A stretch of DNA of 64,000 nt, taken from Algoriphagus boritolerans DSM 17298 = JCM 18970. GTDB lineage: Bacteria; Bacteroidota; Bacteroidia; Cytophagales; Cyclobacteriaceae. Where the stretch lies: NCBI RefSeq assembly GCF_900108085.1, contig NZ_FNVR01000001.1, forward strand, positions 124,712-188,711, in the 5' to 3' direction. Position numbers and translations under genes: made by a program. Below are positions 53,775 to 63,033 of the stretch, one piece after another. The notes under the pieces were generated by a model, which was given only the letters and a program-made list of their open reading frames with translations, was not told the DNA's origin and did not search any database. Numbering within the stretch: position 1 is the first letter of the stretch; every line of letters starts with the position of its first letter.

Positions 53775-55226
53775 ATGTCTGATTCCCTTAAGGAAATAAA
53801 AAGTCAACTGACTGCACTTCATCAATCCATGGCTGAGGTACAGGAGGAATTTGCGAGTCTGCTGAAAAGTATCCACCCTGTCAACCGAGAATCAGGGCTC
53901 AATTTCCTGAAATACCTGATTTTGAGAAAAACGGATGTTCGTGACCTGCAGCTTTTACTTCATGAGAATGGACTTTCCTCCCTTGCAAGTTGCGAAAGTC
54001 ATACCCATCGTCAGATACAAGTAACTCTTCAGCATTTGGGGTCCAAATTTGGGGAACTGGATCCTTGTACCATGGAGCTTGGGACGAAAAAAATCGAAGA
54101 AAACAGTCAGCGTCTTTTTGGAGAAAAGTCCGAAAATTGGCCATCAGCCGTCATGGTAACCTTTGATGCTTCCTTTTTAAAAGAAAAAGACCTGATTTCA
54201 AAACTTCTGAAAAAAGGCATGGGTACTGCCCGTATCAATTGTGCACATGACGATGAGTCTGTCTGGCAGGAAATGGTCGATAGAATCCGACTGGCCAGTA
54301 AGGAAACCGGGATTCCCTGCAAGATCCATGTGGATCTGGCAGGTCCGAAAATCAGAACCAAATTACTTGCTAAGGGTAGGAAAAAGGGTAGGGTAAAAAT
54401 AGAAAATGGCCAAACTGTATGGCTTTCCAATACCTCAAAGGGATTCAGAGCCAAGGATACCGTAATCAGTCCTAATGAGCCTGGTGTGATTGAAGGTTTA
54501 AAACCCGGCGATCGGGTTTTTATAGATGATGGATTGATCCTGGCCGTGGTAGAAAAGGCGGAAAAGGATAAGGCAGAACTCAAGATCACACGGATTTCCT
54601 CCAAAAAGCCATTTATAAAAAACGAAAAGGGTATCAATTTTCCGGATTGCTCACTGCAGATTTCTTCCCTTACCGATTTTGATCGGGAATGCCTCAATTT
54701 TGTCTGCGCCAATGCGGATACTGTTGGGTTTTCTTTTGTGCGCTCCGCTCATGATATTGCCGACTTACGTCTTGCACTACAGGAAATTGTAGCGGATATT
54801 CCTTTTATAATCCTTAAAATAGAAACCCATGAAGCGGTCAAAAACCTTCCTTCATTGCTTTTGGAAGCAATGAAGGATGAAGTTTGTGGAGTGATGATCG
54901 CAAGGGGCGATTTGGCTGTGGAGATTGGATTTGAACGACTGGTGGAGATTCAGGATGAGATACTCTGGCTTTGTGAAGCGGCTCACGTTCCGGTGATTTG
55001 GGCAACTCAGGTGCTGGAAAATCTACATAAATCAGGGGTGGCCACACGGGCTGAGGTGACGGATGCCGGACATGCAGCCCGAGCTGAATGTATTATGATC
55101 AACAAAGGCATCCACACCATCGAAGTCCTCAAAACACTCCGAGATATTTCCCAGCGTAGTGTGGCCCTTCGTATCAAAAATCGGCTCGTTTTCCGTCCAT
55201 TGAATATTGCGAAAGATTTTTTTTAA
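53775..55226 (+). CDS. Atypical pyruvate-kinase-like protein with N-terminal extension
   Basis: 483 residues from ATG 53775 (the frame allows a TTG at 53712). About 125 helical residues (NFLKYLILRKTDVRDLQLLL, then GLSSLASCESH) precede a pyruvate kinase barrel. Active-site motifs are recognisable but altered: GTARINCAHDD for the usual RLNFSHG, DLAGPKIRT, a beta-domain about 215-300, KGINFPDC, the catalytic Lys in FIILKIETHEAV, IARGDLAVEIG and WATQVLENLHKSG. The usual C-terminal regulatory domain is missing; the protein ends soon after the barrel. It may be a specialised kinase or a non-glycolytic relative. From memory, this extension occurs in a side branch of pyruvate kinases. Confidence 0.75.
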   Translation: MSDSLKEIKSQLTALHQSMAEVQEEFASLLKSIHPVNRESGLNFLKYLILRKTDVRDLQLLLHENGLSSLASCESHTHRQIQVTLQHLGSKFGELDPCTMELGTKKIEENSQRLFGEKSENWPSAVMVTFDASFLKEKDLISKLLKKGMGTARINCAHDDESVWQEMVDRIRLASKETGIPCKIHVDLAGPKIRTKLLAKGRKKGRVKIENGQTVWLSNTSKGFRAKDTVISPNEPGVIEGLKPGDRVFIDDGLILAVVEKAEKDKAELKITRISSKKPFIKNEKGINFPDCSLQISSLTDFDRECLNFVCANADTVGFSFVRSAHDIADLRLALQEIVADIPFIILKIETHEAVKNLPSLLLEAMKDEVCGVMIARGDLAVEIGFERLVEIQDEILWLCEAAHVPVIWATQVLENLHKSGVATRAEVTDAGHAARAECIMINKGIHTIEVLKTLRDISQRSVALRIKNRLVFRPLNIAKDFF

Positions 55227-55240
55227 AAATACTAAAGGGA

Positions 55241-55437
55241 GATAGATAGGCTTCGCGAAATACGCTATGCGAAATAAATACCTCGTTCCTCGGTATGAAT
55301 TATGCCCCCTGCTGTCGCGAAATAGGCTTGGTGAGAAAGACTCTCGGTTGCCAAATCATTTCTATCTGCGCAGCATATTTCAGTTGTATTTCACCTAGCA
55401 TATCTCCATTTTATCTCGCAAAGCCTATTTCAATAGT
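55241..55437. repeat. REP/BIME-like repeat cluster between convergent genes
   Basis: Related pieces ATAGGCTTCGCGAAATA (55245-55261), CGCGAAATAGGCTTGGTGAGA (from 55316) and, inverted, TATCTCGCAAAGCCTATTTC (from 55411). ATACC...GGTAT arms also occur (55278-55296). It fills the 213-bp gap between two convergent genes that lack a normal terminator. Confidence 0.55.
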
Positions 55438-55439
55438 AT

Positions 55440-58433
55440 TTAGTTATTCACCTTCGTTGTATCAGGCTTTGCTTTAGGCTTTAAGATTAATCCTTTCAGC
55501 AGCGTTTTAGCTTCATCCACTGCCTTACCTGCGGACTGATTGACTTTTTTCTCCAATTCCTTCTTCACACTGTCCTGTGCAAGTTCAGCTTTTAGTTTGA
55601 TTTCCTGCTTGATACTATCCTGTGCGGCCTGAAACTCTTCTGTGGCCTTTGCCTGTAGGTTTTGCTTCTCCGAATCAAACCTCGACTTCAAGGCATTGGT
55701 CAACAGGGTCTCGATACTGTTACCTCCGGCCAGACTGATTTTTGGCTGATTGTACGTGCCGGATAAGTTTATTGCCAAAGGAATCAAAGTCGATGCATTG
55801 GTTTCAGTGCCAGATAGGGTACTCAAAATCGAATTAGCCTGTGCACCGAATTGTCCTGCAGGCACTTGCATGTTTAGCAGATAATTGATCGAACCGTCAA
55901 AACCTGCAGTTCCTTGGATGTTGGTTTCATAGTCCCAAAGTTTCAGGTCGAAAGGTTTGACTTCTATTCTTCCATCCTCGATCACAATGGGAATGGAAAG
56001 ATTTCTAAGTTGGATAAGATTAGCATCTTTGAGGCGGGTCAAACTAGTGATTTCTGACAAAATTTTACTGTCCTTAAGCGCAGCTTCCGCCACTTTCAGA
56101 ATTCCCTGTACATCGATGGAGGAAAGAACCGGCATCATGTTCTGGGACAATAAGCCCGAAAAACTGATGTTGGTCGATACTTTTCCTGTGATTTCACTGG
56201 CAATGGGTGCAAAGGCTTTGACAGTTTCCAGACTTTGAAAAGCCTTGGCTATACTCAGTTCGGAAATGTCCATAGTGAAATCAAACAGTGGGGCTGCCAG
56301 ATTTCTTGGATCGTAGTTTCCGTTCAGTTTTATTCGGCCATCCAGCGTTTTCATTCCTGTTTCTGAGAAAGAAAGGACTCCGTTTCTCAAAATCATGTTT
56401 CCGCTGACCTCCTTTAGATTCAGATTTTCATAGATCACCTCATCGGCCACCATACTCATGCTGAAGTCGATGTTTTCGGGAAGTGGAATGACTTCCAACT
56501 CGGTACTGTCAGTGCTTGCATCGCTGCTGCTCATCCATTCATTTACATCAAATCTTGTGCTTTTCAGGGCGAGTTGCCCTTTCAAAACTCCTTTGTCAGA
56601 AAGTAAATAATCCATGTAATTGGAGAGGAAGCCGGTAGCTTCCAGCGGGCTTTTTCCCAGTTGGGATCTGAATTGGGTAAGGTTTGCCCGCTGTGGGTTG
56701 AAGTCCCCATGAGCCTCAAGGATCCTAACTCCCTGAGGATATTCCGTGGAAGAAAAGAACAAATCCCGGATGTCCATCGTGCCGGAGGCCTGCAGACGAT
56801 CGTAGCGCTCTTTTTCGACATCGGCGTAGGAACCCGAGCTTTGGAGATCTGCCTTGATTAAGCCTTCAAGCTGGGTGTCGGCAATCGGGAAAATTGCAGT
56901 CAGTTTCTTTAAATCCACTCCGCCGTTTACGGCACCATTCCAGTTGAGTGCTTCAAAATCACTGATTTTCAGGTTTCCTTCGATTTTTTCACCCTCCAGG
57001 TCAAAACCAAAGCTGCTGATATCCATCAGGAAATCCTGCATCGTTCCTTTCTGATTCAGGATCGTTGCCTTTGCATGAAGTCGCTCCAAAGGAACAGGGT
57101 AGTCTGTGTTTTGTATGAAACCATTTTCCAGATTTAAGCGGATATCCATACTTGGTAGGACTTTCAGCGTCGAATCATAGCGCCCTTTCGCACTGGCATT
57201 AAAATCCAGAATACCTGCCAGTTGGGTTTTTTCAATAGGAAACACAGCCGTCAATTCCTTCAGGTTAAGCCTTCCGTTTAATTTCCCTTCCAGGTCATAA
57301 TCCCGGAGATTTGCGAGTTTGAAATCCCCTGACAGCGGATTGGAACCCACATTCATGGAAAAAATCGGAAGGGTAACACTGGTGTTCTCGATTTGAGAAC
57401 TTTCATTTTTAGCCTGAAAGCTCAAATTGATGTCCTTCACCGGAAGCGGCAAGTCCGGATATTGAAACATCCCGTCTTTCACCTCCAAATTCACATCAAA
57501 AGCCGGATAGGTATCCTCGCCGTAGAGCCCTTTGACAAAACCTCCAAAAGAAAGTGTTCCTGTGGTATTGATGGAAGAAAAGCTCTCCGTGTAAATCCCC
57601 GGAACGAGCGAAAGGATGTTTTTGAAATCCGTCTGTTCGGTGCCGAAAGTAAGGTCGAGTGCGATTCCTTCTTCAGGCAATCCAATGATACCATTCAGGT
57701 CGAAAAGAAATTCATTGATTCCGAATTTGCTCTCAGCAAGGGTGAATTTCATTTGCTCCAAGTCTACCTGCAGCAATGTTTCCCCTCTGAATTTTTTATT
57801 GCTCAGGTAATGAACACCATCATAGTTTAAATCGACGATTGTCGCCTTGAGCTGTAATGGTAGATCGTAGACATCCATAGTAAATTCACCACTGCCTTTA
57901 GCCTCGATTTCTGCCAAGGCCATGACAAACTTCAAAGACCTGTCATCGTAGATTAAGTTGACATTGTTGATCTCGATCATGTCAACTCCCAGTTTGAAAT
58001 TACTGGCTACCTCAGGCTCAGTGGAGGTGGATTCTTTTGTGATATCGTAGTTGGCACGACCATCTTCCAGCACTTTGAGGTAAAGATCGCCGCCGTTTAA
58101 GTGAAGGCCGGTTAATGTTGGATAGTCATCAAAAAGGATAGATCTCAGGTTGAAATCCAGGGAAAGTTCGTCCGCATGAACCAAAGTGTCATTTTCAAAT
58201 GGTTCCAAACCAACAATTCCGAAATCACCTAGACCCGCACTGACAGCCGGGAAATTCCGAAACAAGCTCAGTGAAATTTGATCCGGATCATAAAAAATCT
58301 TTGCATTAAAAGCTTGGTCCAGTTCCTGATTGACACGGGCTATGATTTTGTCCTTGAATAAAAAGGGAATGGCCACAGCGGTCCCAAGGAGTAAAACCAG
58401 AATTCCCAGAAATATAACGATGAACTTCTTCAT
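55440..58433 (-). CDS. AsmA-like family protein
   Basis: A protein of about 997 residues, started at the ATG whose product begins MKKFIVIFLGILVLLLGTAV, giving an N-terminal membrane helix; ten more codons are open upstream. After NQELDQAFNAKIFYDPDQIS comes the AsmA pattern LSLFRNFPAVSAGLGDFGI, then long repeated beta-strand units (FDLNGIIGLPEEGIALDLTF, LKLWDYETNIQGTAGFDGSI). The C-terminus is a charged helix (about 920-990). AsmA-like proteins span the periplasm and are thought to move lipids or aid outer-membrane biogenesis. It is transcribed alone. Confidence 0.85.
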   Translation of the reverse strand: MKKFIVIFLGILVLLLGTAVAIPFLFKDKIIARVNQELDQAFNAKIFYDPDQISLSLFRNFPAVSAGLGDFGIVGLEPFENDTLVHADELSLDFNLRSILFDDYPTLTGLHLNGGDLYLKVLEDGRANYDITKESTSTEPEVASNFKLGVDMIEINNVNLIYDDRSLKFVMALAEIEAKGSGEFTMDVYDLPLQLKATIVDLNYDGVHYLSNKKFRGETLLQVDLEQMKFTLAESKFGINEFLFDLNGIIGLPEEGIALDLTFGTEQTDFKNILSLVPGIYTESFSSINTTGTLSFGGFVKGLYGEDTYPAFDVNLEVKDGMFQYPDLPLPVKDINLSFQAKNESSQIENTSVTLPIFSMNVGSNPLSGDFKLANLRDYDLEGKLNGRLNLKELTAVFPIEKTQLAGILDFNASAKGRYDSTLKVLPSMDIRLNLENGFIQNTDYPVPLERLHAKATILNQKGTMQDFLMDISSFGFDLEGEKIEGNLKISDFEALNWNGAVNGGVDLKKLTAIFPIADTQLEGLIKADLQSSGSYADVEKERYDRLQASGTMDIRDLFFSSTEYPQGVRILEAHGDFNPQRANLTQFRSQLGKSPLEATGFLSNYMDYLLSDKGVLKGQLALKSTRFDVNEWMSSSDASTDSTELEVIPLPENIDFSMSMVADEVIYENLNLKEVSGNMILRNGVLSFSETGMKTLDGRIKLNGNYDPRNLAAPLFDFTMDISELSIAKAFQSLETVKAFAPIASEITGKVSTNISFSGLLSQNMMPVLSSIDVQGILKVAEAALKDSKILSEITSLTRLKDANLIQLRNLSIPIVIEDGRIEVKPFDLKLWDYETNIQGTAGFDGSINYLLNMQVPAGQFGAQANSILSTLSGTETNASTLIPLAINLSGTYNQPKISLAGGNSIETLLTNALKSRFDSEKQNLQAKATEEFQAAQDSIKQEIKLKAELAQDSVKKELEKKVNQSAGKAVDEAKTLLKGLILKPKAKPDTTKVNN

Positions 58434-58645
58434 AAGTCTCTTTTCACTTTTACAGATTAACAACGGACGAAGGTTGGAATTAATTCAGTGGAGGTATGCA
58501 ACGTCCGTTCCTTTTTGTTGTAGGAAGGGAGATTTTAAAGAAAATTGGGGAATTGAAATAGAATGCACTGTCCAAGTGTAGGTTTCACTTACATCGTTTT
58601 ATTTTATAGACTCTATGTGAGGTGAATGCAAATCGTTTAATAGAT

Positions 58646-59542
58646 CTACTTCAATTCCTTTTTCAGGAATTCCATGACCTTGATACGTACCTCATTTGAG
58701 TCAAATATCTGCCCAAAATGCGGTGCATTCGGTACGATGATTAGTTCATTTGGTACACCTTTCAATGTGAGCCAAGAGCTGAGTAATTGGGAATGTCTTG
58801 GATCCACACTCTCGTCTTTTTCACCATGGATAATCAGAAAGGGTGGATCATTTTTATCGATGTAAGTGATGGGACTTGCGATTTTTGCCAAATCCGGACG
58901 TTGGATCGGAGTGGCACCAATCAGCAAGGATTCCGGGGATTTTGGATCGATGGCACCCGGGAAAAGTGTGAGGTCCATTGGACCATAAAAATCTATCACG
59001 GCTTTGATCTTAAAAGACTTCGTAGGTTCTGACATGAAAAACGAATCAATCTCGTCATTTCTTGAAAGTCCTACCATCGAAGCAAGGTGTCCCCCTGAGG
59101 AAAATCCCATCAAGGCAAATCGATCGGTATCAAAACCATATTCCTCTGCTTGATCATAGAGAAAAGAAATGCCAGCGTTAATATCAATTACCTGTGCAGG
59201 AAAAGGCGCCTGTGAACTCCATCGGTGATCAATAGAAGCCAATGCATATCCTTGGTTGATGATTTCTGCAATGGTCTGCTTCATGTAACCCATGTCTGCA
59301 TATTTATCATTGACTAGCCAACCTCCGCCATGAACCCAAATCACCAACGGGACTTTAGCGGATGCATTCGGAGGTAAGTAAATATCGAGCAAGTGTTTTT
59401 TGAGCGTGTCATTTGAATAGGGAATATTTCCGTGGAGTTTAGTTCCTTCCGGAAAAAAATCCATGACCCGATTGGGTTGGGAAAAGCCAGGGTTTGCCAA
59501 AAAGCCGATAAAGGCCGTTGTAAAAAGGAAGAATTGTTTCAT
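58646..59542 (-). CDS. Exported alpha/beta hydrolase (esterase/lipase-like)
   Basis: A 298-residue protein with a signal peptide (LFTTAFIGFLANPGFSQ). Oxyanion motif VIWVHGGGWLVNDKY, nucleophile elbow LMGFSSGGHLASM with Ser at about 147, the acid in IIHGEKDESVDPRHSQLL and the histidine in VPNAPHFGQ complete the triad. This is the carbohydrate-esterase/hormone-sensitive-lipase type of bacterial carboxylesterase. The substrate is unknown; an exported acyl-esterase for polysaccharides or lipids is likely. It lies 212 bp upstream of the AsmA-like gene, so probably a separate unit. Confidence 0.85.
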   Translation of the reverse strand: MKQFFLFTTAFIGFLANPGFSQPNRVMDFFPEGTKLHGNIPYSNDTLKKHLLDIYLPPNASAKVPLVIWVHGGGWLVNDKYADMGYMKQTIAEIINQGYALASIDHRWSSQAPFPAQVIDINAGISFLYDQAEEYGFDTDRFALMGFSSGGHLASMVGLSRNDEIDSFFMSEPTKSFKIKAVIDFYGPMDLTLFPGAIDPKSPESLLIGATPIQRPDLAKIASPITYIDKNDPPFLIIHGEKDESVDPRHSQLLSSWLTLKGVPNELIIVPNAPHFGQIFDSNEVRIKVMEFLKKELK

Positions 59543-59864
59543 GGATAGGGTTTTAGGTTTAAGTTAATTTTTGGAAAAGATAAATTTTCTTCTCCGTATT
59601 CCCTTATAGCTTTTGATGAATTACAATTTTTCGAAATAGCCCTAAGGGTAATATTTTGCATTTTAATGTTCTGGGTGTGCTAAATCGTGACTTGAAACCT
59701 ACCAGCCTGCCCAATGTTAAAAAACTTCATGCGTCAGATTTTTTCATTCAGCTCCTTTTTTAACGATATATGGCCTTTCGGGGAATCAAACAAAAGAAGC
59801 CCGAGATTTCTCTCAGGCTGCCTGTATTAAAATTGAATTTTCATCGCTAAGTCACATTATTGCC
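59543..59864 (-). other. 322-bp gap after the molybdenum hydroxylase genes
   Basis: No reading frame of note. It holds the minus-strand terminator of the upstream gene (listed separately) and the AT-rich upstream region of the hydrolase gene. No operator or promoter was identified. Confidence 0.6.
59788..59819 (-). terminator. Intrinsic terminator of the molybdenum hydroxylase operon
   Basis: On the minus strand GCCTGAGA, loop GAAA, TCTCGGGC (one G-T pair), followed by TTCTTTTGTTT. The GAAA tetraloop and T-rich tail are typical. Confidence 0.8.
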
Positions 59865-62132
59865 CTACATCTTCAAATTCTGCATCTCCAGCTGAGGAGC
59901 AAAAGGCTGCTCGTAGTAGCGCTTGCCAGTCGCTTTGTATAAGGAATTGGCCAAGGCAGCAAACACCGGAGGGAAGAACGGTTCGCCCAGTCCGGTCGGA
60001 TCTTCTTTGCTGTCAACAAAGTGAATTTCAATGGATTTTGGAGTTTCTTTTTGTCGGATCATGCGGTATTTGTCGAAATTGGTTTTCGTTGGTACTCCGT
60101 TTTCAAAGGCCAATTCCCCGAAAAAGGCATTGCCAATTCCATCTACAATCGCTCCTTCGCCCATATTGGTGGCTGCATCCGGATTGACTACTATTCCGCA
60201 GTCCACGGCGGCATAGACTTTTTCGACTACAGGTTTGGAATCTACAATTTTGGTATCCACCACCTCTGCCACGTAAGAATTGTGACAGAAATAGGCCGAG
60301 ACGCCCCGGTGAACACCTGTAGCCGGAGTGTTCCAGTTGGACTTTTCGCGTACAAGTTCGAGCACGCCCGCATAGCGCTTGGCATCGTAGTCGTTATTTT
60401 CACCTACCGGATTGATCTCAGCCCGCTTGAGCAATTCCAAACGGAATTCGATCGGATCTTTATCCATCACTTCTGCCAATTCATCCAAGAAACTTTGCTC
60501 AGCCCCAGCGATAAAATTAGATCTTGGGGCTCGGAAGGCTCCAATGGTGATGTTGGATGGGATGTCCCAGCTTTCTGCCAAGTAATTGTCTAATGCTCCC
60601 GCTGGGAAGCGGTTGGCATGTATTGGGGATTCAGGAATTCCACCGGCCTTCACATGCAGCGCCAGCAAATTGTTGTTTTCATCCAAAGCCGCCCGGTAGG
60701 TCGCAGAATAAGTGGGTCGGTAAACTCCTGCCGTCATATCATCTTCCCGGGTATAGACCATTTTGACAGGGGCCTGGATTTTTTGGGAAATCAAAGCCGC
60801 TTCGGTCATGTGATGGCTATAGGCTCTTCGACCAAATCCGCCACCCATCCGGGCAAGGTTGATCTGAATATTTTCTTTGGGAATCCCTAAGGCTTGTACC
60901 AAAGTTCCCATAATCATTTCAGGAGCTTGTGTAGGTCCATAAATCACAGCTTTGTCACCTTTGACATCTGCAAAGCAGTTCATCGGCTCCATGGTGTTAT
61001 GCGCCAAAAAAGGAGCGGAATAGGTTTTTTCGATGATCTTGGCAGCTTTTTTAAACATTCCCTCCGGGTCACCGTCTCGTCTGACGACATTTCCCGGTTT
61101 GGTGATGAATTCCTTCATTTGCTCTTTGTGGCGATTGGTGTTTTCCAAACCCGATAGGACAGTCACTTTTGTATTTGGGCGACCACCAAATCCTCCCACT
61201 TCAAAACTGGATTCAGATGCATTCTCCCATTCCACAGCTAAATTTTTCTTTGCCTGCATCACTTCCCAGGTGGAATTGCCTACGATGGCGAGAATTTCAG
61301 GAAAAGTAGTCGTGTCAAAGAAATTTCGCTCGTAATCTTCTTTAAATAACCGGATAGGGAATACATCCACAATTCCCGACATCCCGGCTATAGAACTTTT
61401 GTCAAAGGACTTCAACTTCATTCCAAAGGCGGGAGGATGCACGATAGCCGCATACTTCATTCCTTCTACTTTGTGGTCAATACTGAAAAGCGGCTTACCG
61501 GTGACAATCTTTTGAGCATCTACATTCTTTTTGGAGCTACCGACGATTTTGAAATCTTTGGTTTCTTTCAAAGTCACTTGTTCCGGCAATTCCATTGTAG
61601 CGGCTAAAGAAGCCATCTCTCCGTAGTGGGCTTTCTTGCCACTTCCCTTGTGTTCCAATACGCCAGCAGATGTAGTGATTTCGGTAGGGGATACATTCCA
61701 AGTTTTTGCAGCAGCAGCAACCAACATGGCGCGAGCTGTAGCACCGGCAGTTCTAAGGGGTTTCCAGCCTTGACGGATGCCTTGGCTACCTCCTGTAAAT
61801 TGACGATCGAATCGCTCAGGATAAAAATCCGCCTGCTCTACGATCACTTTTTTCCAGTCTGTATCCAACTCTTCTGCCAAGATCATCGGCATCGAAGTCT
61901 TGACATTGGAGCCAAATTCCGGATTTGGTGAGAAAAGTGTGACGGCTCCGTTTTCCCCGATTTTGATGTAGCTGTTGAGCTCAAACCATTCCTTTGGCAT
62001 CGCCAAAAGCTCTTCCTCGGTGATAGGCTTGCATCCTGCCAGCCAGCTAAAGCTCAATACCATGCCTCCGCCCGCCAAGGCTGAGACTTTCAAAAATGAC
62101 CTTCGGTCCAATTTTTTATCTAAAGTTGCCAT
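59865..62132 (-). CDS. Molybdenum hydroxylase large subunit (xanthine dehydrogenase family, IorB/aldehyde dehydrogenase-like)
   Basis: A 755-residue molybdopterin-binding subunit. The N-terminus has a twin-arginine signal (DRRSFLKVSALAGGGMVLSF) and, right after, WLAGC, so it may be a Tat-exported lipoprotein. The Mo-binding domain shows ARMGGGFGRRAYSHHMTEAA, the TIGAFRAPRSNFIAGAEQSF segment and the C-terminal AVDCGIVVNPDAATNMGEGA, then GLGEPFFPPVFAALANSL with the likely active-site Glu. It pairs with the adjacent [2Fe-2S] protein to oxidise an N-heterocycle or aldehyde. No FAD subunit or cytochrome lies nearby, which fits the IorAB arrangement. Confidence 0.88.
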   Translation of the reverse strand: MATLDKKLDRRSFLKVSALAGGGMVLSFSWLAGCKPITEEELLAMPKEWFELNSYIKIGENGAVTLFSPNPEFGSNVKTSMPMILAEELDTDWKKVIVEQADFYPERFDRQFTGGSQGIRQGWKPLRTAGATARAMLVAAAAKTWNVSPTEITTSAGVLEHKGSGKKAHYGEMASLAATMELPEQVTLKETKDFKIVGSSKKNVDAQKIVTGKPLFSIDHKVEGMKYAAIVHPPAFGMKLKSFDKSSIAGMSGIVDVFPIRLFKEDYERNFFDTTTFPEILAIVGNSTWEVMQAKKNLAVEWENASESSFEVGGFGGRPNTKVTVLSGLENTNRHKEQMKEFITKPGNVVRRDGDPEGMFKKAAKIIEKTYSAPFLAHNTMEPMNCFADVKGDKAVIYGPTQAPEMIMGTLVQALGIPKENIQINLARMGGGFGRRAYSHHMTEAALISQKIQAPVKMVYTREDDMTAGVYRPTYSATYRAALDENNNLLALHVKAGGIPESPIHANRFPAGALDNYLAESWDIPSNITIGAFRAPRSNFIAGAEQSFLDELAEVMDKDPIEFRLELLKRAEINPVGENNDYDAKRYAGVLELVREKSNWNTPATGVHRGVSAYFCHNSYVAEVVDTKIVDSKPVVEKVYAAVDCGIVVNPDAATNMGEGAIVDGIGNAFFGELAFENGVPTKTNFDKYRMIRQKETPKSIEIHFVDSKEDPTGLGEPFFPPVFAALANSLYKATGKRYYEQPFAPQLEMQNLKM

Positions 62133-62144
62133 AGTTGTGTTGAA

Positions 62145-62603
62145 TTAAAGGTTTTGAGAAGCAGTTTTCACAGCAGCCTTGATTCGGGTATAAGTTCCAC
62201 AGCGGCAAATGTTACCATTCATTGCATTTTCAATATCCTCGTCAGAAGGATTTGGATTTTGCTGTAGCAAAGCAGCCGCTGTCATGATCTGACCAGCCTG
62301 GCAATACCCACACTGAGGCACATCGTGCTCCATCCAGGCTTTTTGTACCGGGTGATCTCCTTGTTCAGAAAGTCCCTCAATCGTGGTAATCGAGGCTCCT
62401 TCAGCTGCCGAAACGGGTAGCTGACAGGATCGAACTGCATTGCCGTTCATGTGTATGGTACAGGCGCCACACTGAGCGATTCCGCAACCAAATTTGGTTC
62501 CGACTAAATCCAGGTGGTCGCGAAGCACCCAAAGCATGGGGGTGCTTGGATCGACATCGACCTGCTGGGAAGTTCCGTTGATGGTAAGATTGAAAGTGGC
62601 CAT
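62145..62603 (-). CDS. [2Fe-2S] subunit of molybdenum hydroxylase (IorA-like)
   Basis: A 152-residue protein with two [2Fe-2S] motifs: the plant-type [20 protein letters not shown] with a later CQLPV Cys, and the second [16 protein letters not shown] with [13 protein letters not shown]. Size and motifs fit the small subunit of isoquinoline-oxidoreductase-like enzymes. No signal peptide is seen; it would be exported as a complex with the Tat-tagged partner whose gene starts 12 bp downstream. Confidence 0.92.
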   Translation of the reverse strand: MATFNLTINGTSQQVDVDPSTPMLWVLRDHLDLVGTKFGCGIAQCGACTIHMNGNAVRSCQLPVSAAEGASITTIEGLSEQGDHPVQKAWMEHDVPQCGYCQAGQIMTAAALLQQNPNPSDEDIENAMNGNICRCGTYTRIKAAVKTASQNL

Positions 62604-62703
62604 AGTTGTTGAAATTAGAATTTAAATTTAGGGATTTCCGATGGGGTCACCTTACGGAAATCAAACAGAAAGCTTTATGAATCAAATGGTTCTGCGGGGA
62701 AAG

Positions 62704-62761
62704 CCACAGACCTGCCTGCCGCAGGCAGGTGCATAGATAATTCTCTTGTTGTGGTCTGTGG
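62704..62761. repeat. Nested palindrome with CCTGCCTGCCGCAGGCAGG core
   Basis: Outer arms CCACAGACC (62704-62712) and GGTCTGTGG (62753-62761) enclose a near-perfect palindrome of 10-bp arms ACCTGCCTGC / GCAGGCAGGT with one base between. The inner core is a sequence often seen between Bacteroidota genes (from memory). Confidence 0.65.
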
Positions 62762-62824
62762 TTTTACATACCACTTGGTTAATCAGGCTGGTCGTGAATC
62801 GCAACCTTGTTTTCAACTAAGTTC

Positions 62825-63033
62825 AACCCCATTCGGGGTTGTTGTCCTTCGTTTACATTCATCCTTAGGTTGCACCTAGGGCTATTGAAAGGTTCGACGG
62901 ATTCACCGTCGGTTTTTCAAAACTGGAATAATTCATTTTTAAGACCCCGGAAAGGGGTCAAACTTCTCAATAGCCACGGGTGAAACCCGCGGTTGAGATC
63001 AAAATTAAAATTTCCCTTGACCCTGAAAGGGTC
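62825..63033. repeat. String of six short hairpins (REP-like array)
   Basis: AACCCC-ATTC-GGGGTT (62825-62840); CTTAGGT-TGC-ACCTAGG-like arms (62864-62880); CGACGG-ATTCA-CCGTCG (62895-62911); GACCCC-GGAAA-GGGGTC (62943-62959); CTCAA..CC.CGGGT-GAA-ACCCG.GG..TTGAG (62966-62997); GACCC-TGAAA-GGGTC (63019-63033). Arms and loops are related to one another. Function unknown. Confidence 0.7.

Noticed and set aside
54107..54712. 201-codon open frame on the minus strand
   Set aside because: Antisense to the pyruvate-kinase-like gene; the product is Ser/Phe-rich and has no domain. The same applies to the frame at 23329-23880 opposite the SDR and to 60021-60593 opposite the molybdenum hydroxylase.
58465..58513. 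Inverted repeat ACGGACG...CGTCCGT upstream of the AsmA-like gene
   Set aside because: Only 7-bp arms separated by more than 30 nt with no further pairing; likely chance.
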